This document shows positions 1 to 8,553 of a stretch of DNA of 64,000 nt, in pieces. This DNA is from Litoribacter populi. GTDB lineage: Bacteria > Bacteroidota > Bacteroidia > Cytophagales > Cyclobacteriaceae. Where the stretch lies: assembly GCF_007483685.1 (NCBI RefSeq), contig NZ_VMKN01000001.1:1786393-1850392 (forward strand), read 5' to 3'. A program made the position numbers and the translations under genes. A model generated the notes under the pieces. The model was not told where the DNA came from. It did no database searches and saw only the letters and a program-made list of their open reading frames with translations. Each line of letters starts with the position of its first letter. Position 1 is the first letter of the stretch.

Positions 1-1
1 G

Positions 2-1480
2 GAAACCAAAACGATCAATTATCTCAAGTCCAATTTTGAGGAAATGGGACTTGAGCCGGGAAATGAAGGCAGCTTTTTTCAAGAGGTTCCCTTGGTAAAA
101 ATAACAGCCTCCCCTGCGGATCAGATGAAGATAAAATCAGATAAAGGAGACCTTAAACTGGAAGGCCTGAAGGATTACGTCATTTGGACCCAGCGGACGG
201 AGAAGCAAGTGAAATTTGAGGATGCCGAAATGGTCTTTGCAGGATTCGGAATTGTGGCGCCTGAATATGGCTGGGATGACTACAAAAATATTGACGTCAA
301 GGATAAAATTGTGGTGGTATTGGTGAACGATCCTGGATTCGGGACTGAGGATGAGGAGCTTTTCAAAGGCAACACCATGACCAATTACGGTCGCTGGACT
401 TATAAATATGAAGAAGCCGCGCGGCAAGGAGCATTGGGATGTCTGATTGTGCATAATACCATTCCGGCAGGGTATGGATTCAATGTGGTTCAAAACAACT
501 GGAACACCTCCAAGCTATATTTGGATGATAGGGGATCAACTGCCTATAAAAATGCATTTGAGGGCTGGATTAGTTTACCAATCGCAAATAAACTGTTTGA
601 CCTGGCTGGGCTCAACGAACGTGAGATGCTTGCAAAGGCCAGAAAAGCTGATTTTCAGGCGGTGGCTCTGAATATGAAGGCTTCTTCATCAATGGAAGTG
701 AGTGCTGAATATGATGTCTCTCAAAATGTGATAGCCAAGGTGGAGGGTAGTAAGAGACCTGATGAGTATATCATCTACACCGCTCACTGGGACCACTTGG
801 GGATTGGTAAGCCTGATGAGACTGGGGACAGTATTTACAATGGTGCTTTGGACAATGCCAGTGGAACTGCCGCTCTGCTAGAAATTGCCAGAGCCTTCCA
901 AGAAGCAAATGAAAAGCCTGAAAGAACAGTGGTCTTCTTGGCTGTGACTGCCGAAGAGCAAGGGCTTTGGGGATCCGCTTACTATGCTGAAAACCCTGTT
1001 TTCCCAAAAGAAAAAACAGTAGCCAATATTAATATGGACGGAATTAATCCTTATGGCAAAATGAAGGACATTGTGCTAGTAGGAAAGGGGCAGTCAGAAT
1101 TGGAATTATTGCTTGAAGAAGAGGCTGAAAAAGTAGACAGATACACATCCCCCGAACCGACACCTTCTGCTGGGTATTATTTCAGATCGGATCATTTCAA
1201 TTTCGCCAAAATCGGAATTCCAGCCCTCTATACAGGAACTGGAATTGACCATGCGGAAAAAGGTAAGGAATACGGCAAAGAACTTCAGGATAACTATACT
1301 GCCCAATATTACCACAAGCCAAGTGATGAATACGATCCTGAAAGATGGAACCTTGATGGGGCATTGGATGATGTAGAGTTGCTTTATCAAGTTGGGAAAA
1401 GATTGGCATTCAGTTCTGATTGGCCAAATTGGAAAGAAGGTTCTGAATTCAAAGCCGCGAGAGATGCCTATATGAAGTAA
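2..1480 (+). CDS. M28-family zinc metallopeptidase, 5' end outside window
   Basis: Secreted or periplasmic aminopeptidase-type enzyme that should release N-terminal residues using two zinc ions. The open frame runs to the left edge without a stop, and an internal ATG at 44 is not a plausible start because conserved family sequence (KTINYLKSNFEEMGLEPGN) precedes it, so the gene begins outside the window. Seen: a PA-like insert region around 150-600, then the peptidase core with AHWDHLG (near 782-800), DNASG (near 850), the catalytic TAEEQG (near 950), NMDG (near 1033) and SDHFNF (near 1185). These hold the His, Asp, Glu, Asp and His positions expected for M28 zinc binding and catalysis. A strong terminator follows. 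Substrate is not predictable. Confidence 0.88.
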   Translation, partial: ETKTINYLKSNFEEMGLEPGNEGSFFQEVPLVKITASPADQMKIKSDKGDLKLEGLKDYVIWTQRTEKQVKFEDAEMVFAGFGIVAPEYGWDDYKNIDVKDKIVVVLVNDPGFGTEDEELFKGNTMTNYGRWTYKYEEAARQGALGCLIVHNTIPAGYGFNVVQNNWNTSKLYLDDRGSTAYKNAFEGWISLPIANKLFDLAGLNEREMLAKARKADFQAVALNMKASSSMEVSAEYDVSQNVIAKVEGSKRPDEYIIYTAHWDHLGIGKPDETGDSIYNGALDNASGTAALLEIARAFQEANEKPERTVVFLAVTAEEQGLWGSAYYAENPVFPKEKTVANINMDGINPYGKMKDIVLVGKGQSELELLLEEEAEKVDRYTSPEPTPSAGYYFRSDHFNFAKIGIPALYTGTGIDHAEKGKEYGKELQDNYTAQYYHKPSDEYDPERWNLDGALDDVELLYQVGKRLAFSSDWPNWKEGSEFKAARDAYMK

Positions 1481-1507
1481 TTTCAAACTTAAGTTCTTTT
1501 AGTGAAA

Positions 1508-1545
1508 CAGTGGCCAATCCTTGATGGATTGGCCACTGTTTTTTA
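1508..1545 (+). terminator. Rho-independent terminator of the M28 peptidase gene
   Basis: A perfect 13-bp stem (CAGTGGCCAATCC, 1508-1520, with its complement at 1526-1538), a 5-nt loop, then six T residues. Confidence 0.9.
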
Positions 1546-1868
1546 TTCACTTCTTAGTTTATATTAACACTACCAAAGCCCTAGGTAATACTTGGGTATT
1601 AATTTAATATTAACCAGTCTTAGACCAGTATTAAACCAGTGTTAGACCAGTGTAGAAACAGTATATGATTGGTTAATTATAGGTTAATAATATACTGATT
1701 ATCTATATAATCATGTATTATTGTTCTTTATAATATAGGTTTTACGTTCTTTTTATATGGTATTGTGTTGCGTTGGTTAAGGAGTGAGACTATTAAAAGT
1801 ATAACAGCAATAATTGATAGTTCAATTGGTGCTTTTTTTGCTATCAAGTCCTAAAAGCATATTTTTTA
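1546..1868. other. Gene-free AT-rich spacer before the MscS gene
   Basis: No credible reading frame. It contains the 11-bp-periodic repeat listed separately (1611-1664) and, close to the next gene, the short inverted pair TTGATAG / CTATCAA. No tRNA-like or riboswitch-like fold was recognised. It presumably carries the promoter of the MscS gene, but no convincing TAnnTTTG box was found. Confidence 0.6.
1611..1664. repeat. Five imperfect 11-bp tandem repeats (TAGACCAGTGT-like)
   Basis: Consecutive units read TAACCAGTCT (10 bp), TAGACCAGTAT, TAAACCAGTGT, TAGACCAGTGT and AGAAACAGTAT. The shared core is A-CCAGT (AAACAGT in the last unit). The period is close to one turn of B-DNA, so each core would lie on the same face of the helix. 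This is the geometry of a multi-site protein-binding region, but function is inferred only. Confidence 0.65.
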
Positions 1869-2669
1869 ATGGAAACCTTCCTGTCTGATATACGCGAACA
1901 ATTTGCAGAATACTACGACTCTATCGTCGCCCTCACCCCTCGGTTGCTCATTGCATTGGTAATGCTGGTGGTTTTTTGGTATTTAAGTTTTTATGTAAAA
2001 AAACTTTCAACCAATAGATTGCAGAAAAACATGAATGATTCTTTATTGGCCTCTTTTTTTGCGAGGCTCATAGGGTCTGTCATCTTTATCTTGGGTTTGC
2101 TATTTGTGCTGAGATTTTGGGGGCTTACTGGCGTAGTGGGTAGTATTTTGGCTGGGGCAGGAATCACGGCTTTTGTTATTGGATTTGCGCTCAAAGACAT
2201 TGGGGAGAATTTCCTCGCTGGAATTTTGCTGGCCTTCAAGCGTCCTTTCAGGATAGGTGATACTATTGAGATAGCAGGTGTAAAAGGAAGGGTTGTATCC
2301 TTGAATTTACGAGACACTCAGATGAAAACCTTCGATGGTAAGGATGTGTATATGCCAAACGGAACAATTGTAAAAAATCCATTGACAAATTTCACCATTG
2401 ATGGTTTTTTGAGACATGAATTCGAGCTAAAGATCCCTGTTAAATCCGATTATGAATCCAAATTAAAACAAATCGAGGACCAAGTCAACCTTGTAGAAGG
2501 TGTGCTGAAAGGCCGGCGAAAAACATCCCTGCAGATTAAAGACATTTCCGGAGGGGTAGTGGTGGTCTCTGTCCTTTTTTGGGTCGATACCTTTACTCGA
2601 AAAATACCTGCTACACAAGTGAAAAACAAAGCCATGCTTACAGTTCAGAAAATAGTAGATACTTGGTAA
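1869..2669 (+). CDS. Small-conductance mechanosensitive channel (MscS family)
   Basis: Inner-membrane channel that would open on membrane tension and release solutes after osmotic downshift. The 266-residue length fits the minimal MscS form. Three hydrophobic segments are visible (about residues 22-40, 60-84, 89-122). The third is the Gly/Ala-rich pore helix (GSILAGAGITAFVIGFALKD), followed by the conserved ENFLAGILLAFKRPFRIGD stretch and the beta domain with GRVVSLNLRDTQMKTFDGKDVYMPN. The start ATG follows an AT-rich leader with no Shine-Dalgarno, usual in this phylum. It is alone on its transcript as far as visible. The unusual 11-bp repeat lies about 205 bp upstream. Confidence 0.93.
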   Translation: METFLSDIREQFAEYYDSIVALTPRLLIALVMLVVFWYLSFYVKKLSTNRLQKNMNDSLLASFFARLIGSVIFILGLLFVLRFWGLTGVVGSILAGAGITAFVIGFALKDIGENFLAGILLAFKRPFRIGDTIEIAGVKGRVVSLNLRDTQMKTFDGKDVYMPNGTIVKNPLTNFTIDGFLRHEFELKIPVKSDYESKLKQIEDQVNLVEGVLKGRRKTSLQIKDISGGVVVVSVLFWVDTFTRKIPATQVKNKAMLTVQKIVDTW

Positions 2670-2773
2670 ACTTTGCTGAGAATAGTTTAATGTATCATTT
2701 TTTAAGATTTTTTTAATAAAAACTTTCAGATCAAAAAAACTTCCTATATTTAAGAAGCCTTTAGTCTGAAATT

Positions 2774-3328
2774 ATGAAAATAGCTATTTTATCCGCGCTT
2801 TTCGCGTTAATTACATTACCTACTTTTGCCCAGGAAGTCTTCGGTCCACCAACACGTGCAGTGTATGTGGAGCTTGGAGGGGCAGGATTACCTTATTCCG
2901 TGAATTATGATTTCCGCTTTGATAGAGAAAGGGTTGATTCTTGGGGAATGCGAGTCGGAATTGGCGGTTGGGCATTAAACCAAGGTGAAAATTCATCCAC
3001 TAGTGTGCTTACCATTCCCGTTCAAATTAATAGGTTATTAGGGCGACAAAAGCATTTTTTCGAAATAGGAGCAGGAGCCACCTTTGTGCGCTACAGGGAT
3101 ACCTATACACAGTGGTACGGTAATCAGTCGGTGCAAACGAGAACAAATTGGGACTTCATTTTGGATACCGGAGACACGCCAGCTTTGATGGGAACACTTA
3201 ATTTAGGTTATCGAAGAGTTCCGGTAGATGGTGGGTTCACCTTCAAGGCCAATCTCAATCCTATTTTCAACCACAATGGTTTTTGGCCGCTTTGGTTCGG
3301 GATCGGGTTTGGGTATGCATTTAATTAA
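2774..3328 (+). CDS. Putative outer-membrane beta-barrel protein (tandem paralogue 1)
   Basis: A 184-residue secreted protein of unknown function. It has a signal peptide (MKIAILSALFALITLPTFAQ), then alternating hydrophobic/polar strands rich in Gly and aromatics, and ends in GFGYAFN, close to the aromatic C-terminus expected for outer-membrane barrels. It shares with its downstream neighbour the blocks VE-GG-GL-YSVNYD-RF, KHFFEIG-GAT and GTL-LGYR--P-DGGF-F, so the two arose by tandem duplication. The gap between them is 20 bp, implying co-transcription. A TATATTTA element lies 27 bp before the start and could be a -7 box. No enzymatic motif is visible. Confidence 0.75.
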   Translation: MKIAILSALFALITLPTFAQEVFGPPTRAVYVELGGAGLPYSVNYDFRFDRERVDSWGMRVGIGGWALNQGENSSTSVLTIPVQINRLLGRQKHFFEIGAGATFVRYRDTYTQWYGNQSVQTRTNWDFILDTGDTPALMGTLNLGYRRVPVDGGFTFKANLNPIFNHNGFWPLWFGIGFGYAFN

Positions 3329-3348
3329 CTATTTAATATTCAATTAAA

Positions 3349-3852
3349 ATGAAAAGTTTATTTTTGAGTGTGTTTTTCTTGATTTCCCTTGGCCAGGTTT
3401 GCCAGGCTCAAGCTCCGGATAGGTCAAGAGGACAAAGCGTTTTTGTGGAGGTTTTGGGAAATGGGTTAATATATTCAGTTAATTATGACACACGATTCTC
3501 ACAGGGTATGAATGGCTTGGGAGGAAGGGCAGGTATTGGATATATTGCCATGGATGGAGTAAGATTTACATCTGTTCCCCTGCTTGTTAATTATTTGTTT
3601 GGTCATGACAAGCATTTTTTTGAAATAGGGGTTGGTGCTACGATATTAGTGGGTTCAGCAGGTAATCAAGGTGGTTTCGGACCGGCCGGTGAGAGGGACC
3701 GAGAAAGTGGAGCAATTGGGACGATGAGCCTAGGTTACAGACTGGAGCCTACCGATGGTGGCTTTTTGTTTAGGGCAGGTATCACGCCGATTTATGACTC
3801 TTCTGCTTTTTGGCCCTTATGGCCGCAATTGTCGTTTGGATATGCATTTTAA
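3349..3852 (+). CDS. Putative outer-membrane beta-barrel protein (tandem paralogue 2)
   Basis: A 167-residue secreted protein. Signal peptide MKSLFLSVFFLISLGQVCQAQ, then the same strand pattern and conserved blocks as the preceding gene (FVEVLGNGLIYSVNYDTRF, KHFFEIGVGAT, GTMSLGYRLEPTDGGF), ending in SFGYAF with a terminal Phe that suits recognition by the barrel-assembly machinery. It lacks about 17 residues of the loop found in paralogue 1 between the two middle blocks. Function is unknown; co-expression with paralogue 1 is inferred from the 20-bp gap. Confidence 0.75.
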   Translation: MKSLFLSVFFLISLGQVCQAQAPDRSRGQSVFVEVLGNGLIYSVNYDTRFSQGMNGLGGRAGIGYIAMDGVRFTSVPLLVNYLFGHDKHFFEIGVGATILVGSAGNQGGFGPAGERDRESGAIGTMSLGYRLEPTDGGFLFRAGITPIYDSSAFWPLWPQLSFGYAF

Positions 3853-3930
3853 AAAGAAGACCGAAGACGTAAGAAAGAATTAGCGGGACTTATTGAAATA
3901 AATCAGAGTTTCACATAAAATTATAACATT

Positions 3931-4638
3931 ATGAATTCTAGATGTAATTATCTATTAACAGTACTTTTATGCTCATTGATCTTTTCGGTGGAAGTTTTTG
4001 CCTCGGATTTTAACGGAGAGTTACTGATTGAGGAGATTAACGAGAACTACGAATTGAAGCTTTATAGGGAAAAAAGCCTTCCCCTAAGTATATCCAAAAG
4101 CACAGGAAAAGGTCCAGGCTTTTTAAAAGCGAAGGGCAATTTGGATGTTATATTTGAACAATTGCTTCCAAACCATTTGGTTTTGAATGATGCTGATGAT
4201 GATGGATTTGAATACCTGATGGAACTCAAGTACTTTGTGAAAAAAGAAAGCTTTATTGAGAAAATTACCTCTTTAATAGCAGAATCAGCAGGTTATTCTT
4301 TTGAAATTAAAGACACGAATCAACCTTCTTATCTATTAAAAACTTACAAGCGAGAATTAGCTCATGACGTTCATCAAGAAAAATTACCTGAAAACACAAA
4401 ACTATATACAAGCCGAAATGGTGGGAAAATGAACATATATGGCTATACCTTAGGAGAAGTTGCGAAAAAACTTTCTGATCAAGCAGTTTTTTACACTGAA
4501 AGTGAACAAAGTATTGTAAACCTCCGATTTAAAAACACTAAAAATTTAAACCAGGTTTTTAAGGATTTACGAAAACAGGGGATCACTGTGGAGGAAAGCA
4601 CACTTACCGTTCCAACTGTATTACTTGGCAAAAGATAG
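3931..4638 (+). CDS. Secreted protein of unknown function
   Basis: A 235-residue protein with a signal peptide (cleavage likely after SVEVFAS). The mature part appears to hold two similar alpha/beta halves, each ending in a segment like F-EQLLPNHLVL or FKDLRKQGITVEES. This recalls the small repeated domains of secretin N-terminal or DUF3738-type proteins, but the resemblance is weak and no family is claimed. Lys/Glu-rich, no Cys in the mature region, no catalytic motif. It lies 78 bp after the barrel gene and ends at a strong terminator, so it closes that transcription unit. Confidence 0.6.
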   Translation: MNSRCNYLLTVLLCSLIFSVEVFASDFNGELLIEEINENYELKLYREKSLPLSISKSTGKGPGFLKAKGNLDVIFEQLLPNHLVLNDADDDGFEYLMELKYFVKKESFIEKITSLIAESAGYSFEIKDTNQPSYLLKTYKRELAHDVHQEKLPENTKLYTSRNGGKMNIYGYTLGEVAKKLSDQAVFYTESEQSIVNLRFKNTKNLNQVFKDLRKQGITVEESTLTVPTVLLGKR

Positions 4639-4661
4639 TTTTTCTCACTTCATCTACGACC

Positions 4662-4690
4662 ACACCTGCCTTAAAGCAGGTGTTTTTTTA
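4662..4690 (+). terminator. Rho-independent terminator
   Basis: Stem ACACCTGC (4662-4669) with GCAGGTGT (4676-4683), 6-nt loop, then a T run to 4689. Confidence 0.88.
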
Positions 4691-4691
4691 T

Positions 4692-4719
4692 TTGTTAAAG
4701 CCACTTTTCCCTATCTTTG
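4692..4719 (+). promoter_or_regulatory. Bacteroidota-type promoter of metG
   Basis: TTG at 4692-4694 and a perfect TAnnTTTG box (TATCTTTG, 4712-4719) separated by 17 bp. The -7 box ends only 6 nt before the metG ATG, so transcription should begin at or within a few bases of the start codon. Confidence 0.7.
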
Positions 4720-4725
4720 CAAGCT

Positions 4726-6786
4726 ATGAGCAACAAAGAATTCAAAAGATATACAATTACAGCAGCATTGCCTTATGCTAACGGCCCTTTGCATATTGGC
4801 CATATGGCGGGTTGCTATATTCCATCCGATATTTATGTGCGATACTTGCGCTCCCAGCAACGGGATGTGGCCTTTATATGTGGTTCTGATGAACATGGAG
4901 TGGCAATTACTATCAAGGCCAAAAAAGAGGGGGTAACGCCTCAGGAAATCGTGGACCGCTATAATGCCCAAATGAAGGAAAGTTTCGATAAGTTTGGGAT
5001 CAGCTTCGATCATTATTCCCGTACTTCCTCTAAAATCCATCATCAGACGGCGTCAGAATTTTTTAAGGATCTGTATGACAAAGGAGAATTTGTGGAACAG
5101 ACCACAGAGCAATATTACGATGAAGAAGCAAATCAGTTTTTAGCCGACAGATATATAGAGGGTACTTGCCCAAAATGTGGTTATGAATCTGCCTATGGTG
5201 ACCAGTGTGAAAAATGTGGAACCTCACTTAATCCTACGGATCTTATCAACCCCAAATCGAAATTGAGCGGCAATGTACCTGTATTGAAAGAAACCAAACA
5301 CTGGTTTTTGGATTTGGGTAGATATACGGAGTTTTTGAAAAAGTGGATTCTGGAAGAACACCAAGGTGACTGGAAAAACAATGTGTTGGGCCAATGTCGT
5401 TCTTGGCTCGAAGCAGGTGAGGGCTTGCAGGCTCGATCTATGACTAGAGATATGGATTGGGGAGTGCCCGTGCCGGTCGAGGGTGCAGAAGGTAAAGTAC
5501 TTTATGTATGGTTTGATGCCCCGATAGGGTACATTAGTTCCACTAAGGAATGGGCTGAGGAAAAAGGCATTGATTGGGAACCATATTGGAAAGATAAGGA
5601 TACCAAATTGGTGCATTTTATCGGGAAGGACAATATTGTATTTCACTGCATCATCTTCCCTGCAATCCTTAAAACGCATGGAGAATATATCCTTCCGGAA
5701 AATGTACCGGCCAATGAATTTTTGAACCTGGAAGGCGATAAAATTTCAACCTCGAGAAACTGGGCGGTTTGGCTGCATGAGTACCTTGAGGAATTTCCTG
5801 AAAAGCAGGATGTGTTGCGATATGTGCTAACGGCCAATGCTCCTGAAACCAAGGATAATGATTTTACTTGGAAGGATTTTCAGTCCCGCAATAACTCCGA
5901 ATTGGTGGCTGTATTTGGCAATTTCATAAATCGTGCGGTGGTGCTGACTCACAAATATTTTGATGGTCAGGTGCCTGTAGCTGGGGAGTGGACAGAGTTT
6001 GACCGAGATGCCATAGCGGAATTGAAGGCATTCCCAGCCAAAATTGCTTCTTCGATTGAGAAATACAGGTTTAGAGAAGCCTTATCGTTTGTGATGGATT
6101 TTGCCCGCTTGGGCAATAAATATCTTGCCGACACCGAGCCTTGGAAAACGATCAAAACAGACCAAGAAAGAACTGCCACGGTGCTTAATTTGGCATTGAA
6201 CATTGCGGCCAATTTGGCAATTGTTGCAGAGCCATTTCTGCCGTTCACTTCCAAGAAGCTTTATGATATGATGCATTTGGATCAAAGGGAGTGGCAAGAT
6301 GCAGGAAATGAGCAAATATTGAAGTCTGGAACCTCTATAAATAAACCTACTTTACTATTTGAAAAAATAGAAGACGAGTTAGTCGAAAGACAGGTGAATA
6401 AATTATTGGAATCGAAGAAAATGAATGAATTGCAAAATGCCTCGGTGCCGGCAATGAAGGATATCATAGCATTTGATGATTTTACGAAGCTGGACATGAG
6501 AGTAGTGACAGTTTTAGAAGCCGAAAAGGTAAAAAAATCCAAAAAGCTGTTGAAATTATTGGTGGATACCGGATTAGAGAAAAGGACTGTGTTGAGCGGA
6601 ATTGCTGAGCATTTTGAAGCTGGAGACCTTATCGGTAAGCAGGTAACCATGCTGATCAATTTGGCGCCAAGAAAGATGATGGGGATTGATTCTGAGGGAA
6701 TGATACTTATGGCAGAGGATAAGGATGGTTCCTTAAGACTTCTTCAGCCGAATAGGGATACAACTCCCGGTGCATCCATAAGCTAA
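4726..6786 (+). CDS. metG: Methionyl-tRNA synthetase with C-terminal tRNA-binding domain
   Basis: Cytoplasmic class I synthetase that charges tRNA-Met with methionine. ATG at 4726 is the start; an upstream TTG at 4717 is part of the promoter. The 686-residue protein has the HIGH signature (HIGH, residues 23-26), a zinc knuckle of the form C-x2-C...C-x2-C (Cys148, 151, 161, 164), the KMSKS-type loop as KISTS (339-343), an anticodon-binding helical domain, and from about residue 580 the OB-fold EMAPII/Trbp111-like domain ([19 protein letters not shown] ... [13 protein letters not shown]) that dimerises the enzyme and aids tRNA binding. Length and order match the long bacterial form. It stands alone between two terminators. 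Confidence 0.97.
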   Translation: MSNKEFKRYTITAALPYANGPLHIGHMAGCYIPSDIYVRYLRSQQRDVAFICGSDEHGVAITIKAKKEGVTPQEIVDRYNAQMKESFDKFGISFDHYSRTSSKIHHQTASEFFKDLYDKGEFVEQTTEQYYDEEANQFLADRYIEGTCPKCGYESAYGDQCEKCGTSLNPTDLINPKSKLSGNVPVLKETKHWFLDLGRYTEFLKKWILEEHQGDWKNNVLGQCRSWLEAGEGLQARSMTRDMDWGVPVPVEGAEGKVLYVWFDAPIGYISSTKEWAEEKGIDWEPYWKDKDTKLVHFIGKDNIVFHCIIFPAILKTHGEYILPENVPANEFLNLEGDKISTSRNWAVWLHEYLEEFPEKQDVLRYVLTANAPETKDNDFTWKDFQSRNNSELVAVFGNFINRAVVLTHKYFDGQVPVAGEWTEFDRDAIAELKAFPAKIASSIEKYRFREALSFVMDFARLGNKYLADTEPWKTIKTDQERTATVLNLALNIAANLAIVAEPFLPFTSKKLYDMMHLDQREWQDAGNEQILKSGTSINKPTLLFEKIEDELVERQVNKLLESKKMNELQNASVPAMKDIIAFDDFTKLDMRVVTVLEAEKVKKSKKLLKLLVDTGLEKRTVLSGIAEHFEAGDLIGKQVTMLINLAPRKMMGIDSEGMILMAEDKDGSLRLLQPNRDTTPGASIS

Positions 6787-6812
6787 TTTAAGTTAGCTTT
6801 TGAAGATAGAAG

Positions 6813-6848
6813 AGGCCTTCCAGAGACAATTTGGAAGGCCTTTTCTAT
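6813..6848 (+). terminator. Rho-independent terminator of metG
   Basis: Stem AGGCCTTCC (6813-6821) with GGAAGGCCT (6833-6841) and a following T-rich stretch. Confidence 0.82.
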
Positions 6849-7092
6849 TTATCAAATAACTTTTAAAAAGGCTGCTGATCAGAATTCCCCCGAGCCTATG
6901 CCTTCCGAAATATGGACTGTATTACAATAGCATATGGGTAATCAAGCACTATAATAAGCACCTAAGTGAAATTGTCTGGAGAAAGCAGAGATAATTGGCA
7001 AAAAACATGAAAAAAATGTGAAAAATACCCCAATCGCGGTATTTCAGGATTAAAAATGATTGCCTAAATTGTCAAACGATTTGCTTAGTATT

Positions 7093-7284
7093 ATGAAATT
7101 CTTTTATATAGACGAGAACCTGTCAGAATCTGGAGTCAAAAAAATTCATGCTCAAGGCTGTGCAAATATGCCTGACATGATGAACCGAAGATATTTAGGT
7201 CCATTTAACAATAGTGAGGAAGCCTTGAGAAGGATTTCCCAACAAGAGCCGGCGGCTAAAATCTGCCAAGAGTGTGGAAAATAG
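7093..7284 (+). CDS. 63-residue putative zinc-binding protein (H-x3-C ... C-x2-C)
   Basis: A small cytoplasmic protein of unknown function, without signal peptide. A His-x3-Cys pair (in KKIHAQGCANMP) and a C-terminal Cys-x2-Cys (CQECGK) bracket the segment RRYLGPFNNSEEALRRI. That combination (H/C, a YLG-F block, a helical A-R stretch, then CxxC at the end) recalls a family of roughly 60-residue proteins in Bacteroidota resembling Ada-type metal-binding modules, so one zinc ion with His/Cys3 ligation is a reasonable inference. ATG at 7093 is preferred to a TTG at 7060 because family-like sequence begins at MKFFYI. A hairpin (AAATACC 7023-7029 with GGTATTT 7038-7044) lies about 50 bp upstream. 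Confidence 0.6.
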   Translation: MKFFYIDENLSESGVKKIHAQGCANMPDMMNRRYLGPFNNSEEALRRISQQEPAAKICQECGK

Positions 7285-7293
7285 GGTGATTGT

Positions 7294-7758
7294 TTAATCC
7301 TGTCTTAAGTTAAAATCTCCTTGTTTCTTTTCTTCTAAAATAGGATTATTCCATACAGGATTAATCTGTAAGGAAGGGTTATGTTTTAAAAAGTCCGGCA
7401 TATTAAAGTCCAACAAACGGGTCCGCATCGGAATAGGAGCAATGTACTGACTGGTTGGTCTATAATCAGGTAAGACCTCCGGAGTAAATGTCATTTCTGG
7501 TTCCTTTATAGTTTGTATCCTTCCGTTAAAAACATCATTATCTTCAGGCTGAAACTCTCTAATTTTCATAGGTGCCATTGTAGCTTGACCATTTTTGCTG
7601 TTATAGATTAATAATCCTCCATTAGGGGTTGGATTTGAGACCAAAATCCCTGAGGCATCTGGCACACCATTGGTCATCCGGTAAGTCGGGTAGCTGATCT
7701 GGGCATATAGAGGTTGGCTAATTATCAAAAATCCTAACAATATGATAAATCGTAACAT
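7294..7758 (-). CDS. Secreted protein of unknown function
   Basis: A 154-residue protein with a clear signal peptide (MLRFIILLGFLIISQPLYAQ). The mature sequence is Pro/Asn-rich and mostly loop-like, with no Cys and no recognised domain; it contains NPTPNGGLLIYNSKNG and several Pro-rich stretches. It may be periplasmic or surface-associated. It is convergent with the small zinc-binding gene (9 bp apart). A terminator for the gene upstream on the same strand sits at 7850-7886, so it is probably transcribed from its own promoter in the 91 bp between. Confidence 0.6.
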   Translation of the reverse strand: MLRFIILLGFLIISQPLYAQISYPTYRMTNGVPDASGILVSNPTPNGGLLIYNSKNGQATMAPMKIREFQPEDNDVFNGRIQTIKEPEMTFTPEVLPDYRPTSQYIAPIPMRTRLLDFNMPDFLKHNPSLQINPVWNNPILEEKKQGDFNLRQD

Positions 7759-7849
7759 GGCAAAGTTCGGTTAGTGTCCTTATTATAGTACGGTTTAAAA
7801 TATAAATTGTTATAAATTAAAGATTCTGACGGGATTTTATCATGGGTAT

Positions 7850-7886
7850 AAATAAAAAAAACAGTAAAGGCACAGCCCCTACTGTT
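7850..7886 (-). terminator. Rho-independent terminator of the PA2169-type gene
   Basis: On the minus strand an 11-bp stem with two G-U pairs (ACAGTAGGGGC / GCCTTTACTGT, 7861-7885), a 3-nt loop and a run of seven T residues. Confidence 0.8.
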
Positions 7887-7907
7887 CTTAATCCATGCGG
7901 TAAAAAA

Positions 7908-8360
7908 TTATGGATTGTCACGATAACTCTTTATGACATTTAAAGCGTTTTTGATACCGCTCAACTGCTCATTCAGCAGGCTCCTGGTATTGCCGCTAAT
8001 ATATTCTTTTTCTAAAGCTTTTTCATAACTCTCAATTGCCGATTCCTCTCCAGTTATGCAGCCATCAACGATTGCCTCTCGGTCACCTCCTGTGAAAGTG
8101 GATTTTATGTCGAGCCAAGCTCGATGTAGAGCACCTTGTACATCTCCATCGCTATCCTTAGGCTTGCCATTTAATGCAATAATTTCCTGTTGCAGTTGAC
8201 TGACATAACTAGCCCTTTCTTGAGAGAATTGTCGAAAGGAAGCTTTTGCCCCATGGTCTTCAATGTTTTCTGCGGCGTTTTCATAACCTTCTCTGCCATC
8301 AGCGGCAATGGCTATGAGATCATTAAGTTTGTCAATGCTCTCTTTATTCGGATTATCCAT
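7908..8360 (-). CDS. PA2169-family four-helix-bundle protein (DUF2383)
   Basis: A cytoplasmic ferritin-like helical protein of 150 residues, often stress-associated; its biochemical role is not established. Seen: an all-helical composition with ESIDKLNDLIAIAADGREGYENAAENIED near the N-terminus, the family's most recognisable block, and a second half with GEESAIESYEKALEKE. ATG at 8360 is chosen because the family begins at this helix; a GTG at 8396 would add 12 atypical residues. A terminator follows closely. Confidence 0.85.
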   Translation of the reverse strand: MDNPNKESIDKLNDLIAIAADGREGYENAAENIEDHGAKASFRQFSQERASYVSQLQQEIIALNGKPKDSDGDVQGALHRAWLDIKSTFTGGDREAIVDGCITGEESAIESYEKALEKEYISGNTRSLLNEQLSGIKNALNVIKSYRDNP

Positions 8361-8553
8361 CTGTAATAAGGTTTTAGTGGTTTGTTCGATGAACACAGTG
8401 CCATCATAATGCCACTAAATAACCTAGTGAAATAGATTGATTATAAAGGAATAAAACACCTTTAATTGGTCTTATTTCAATGTTTATAGAAATTAATTAC
8501 CTGTTCACTTGTTGAAAAGGATTGTAACTGAAGTACAAATTGGGCAGAAAAAG

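Noticed and set aside
1611-1664. CRISPR-like array
   Set aside because: Units are 10-11 bp with no spacers between them and imperfect; no cas genes in the window.
4717-4725. TTG start of metG giving three extra residues
   Set aside because: The TTG is the end of the -7 promoter box; the ATG at 4726 agrees with the family start.
8361-8396. GTG start of the PA2169-type gene
   Set aside because: The extra 12 residues are not part of the four-helix domain; ATG at 8360 gives the usual length.
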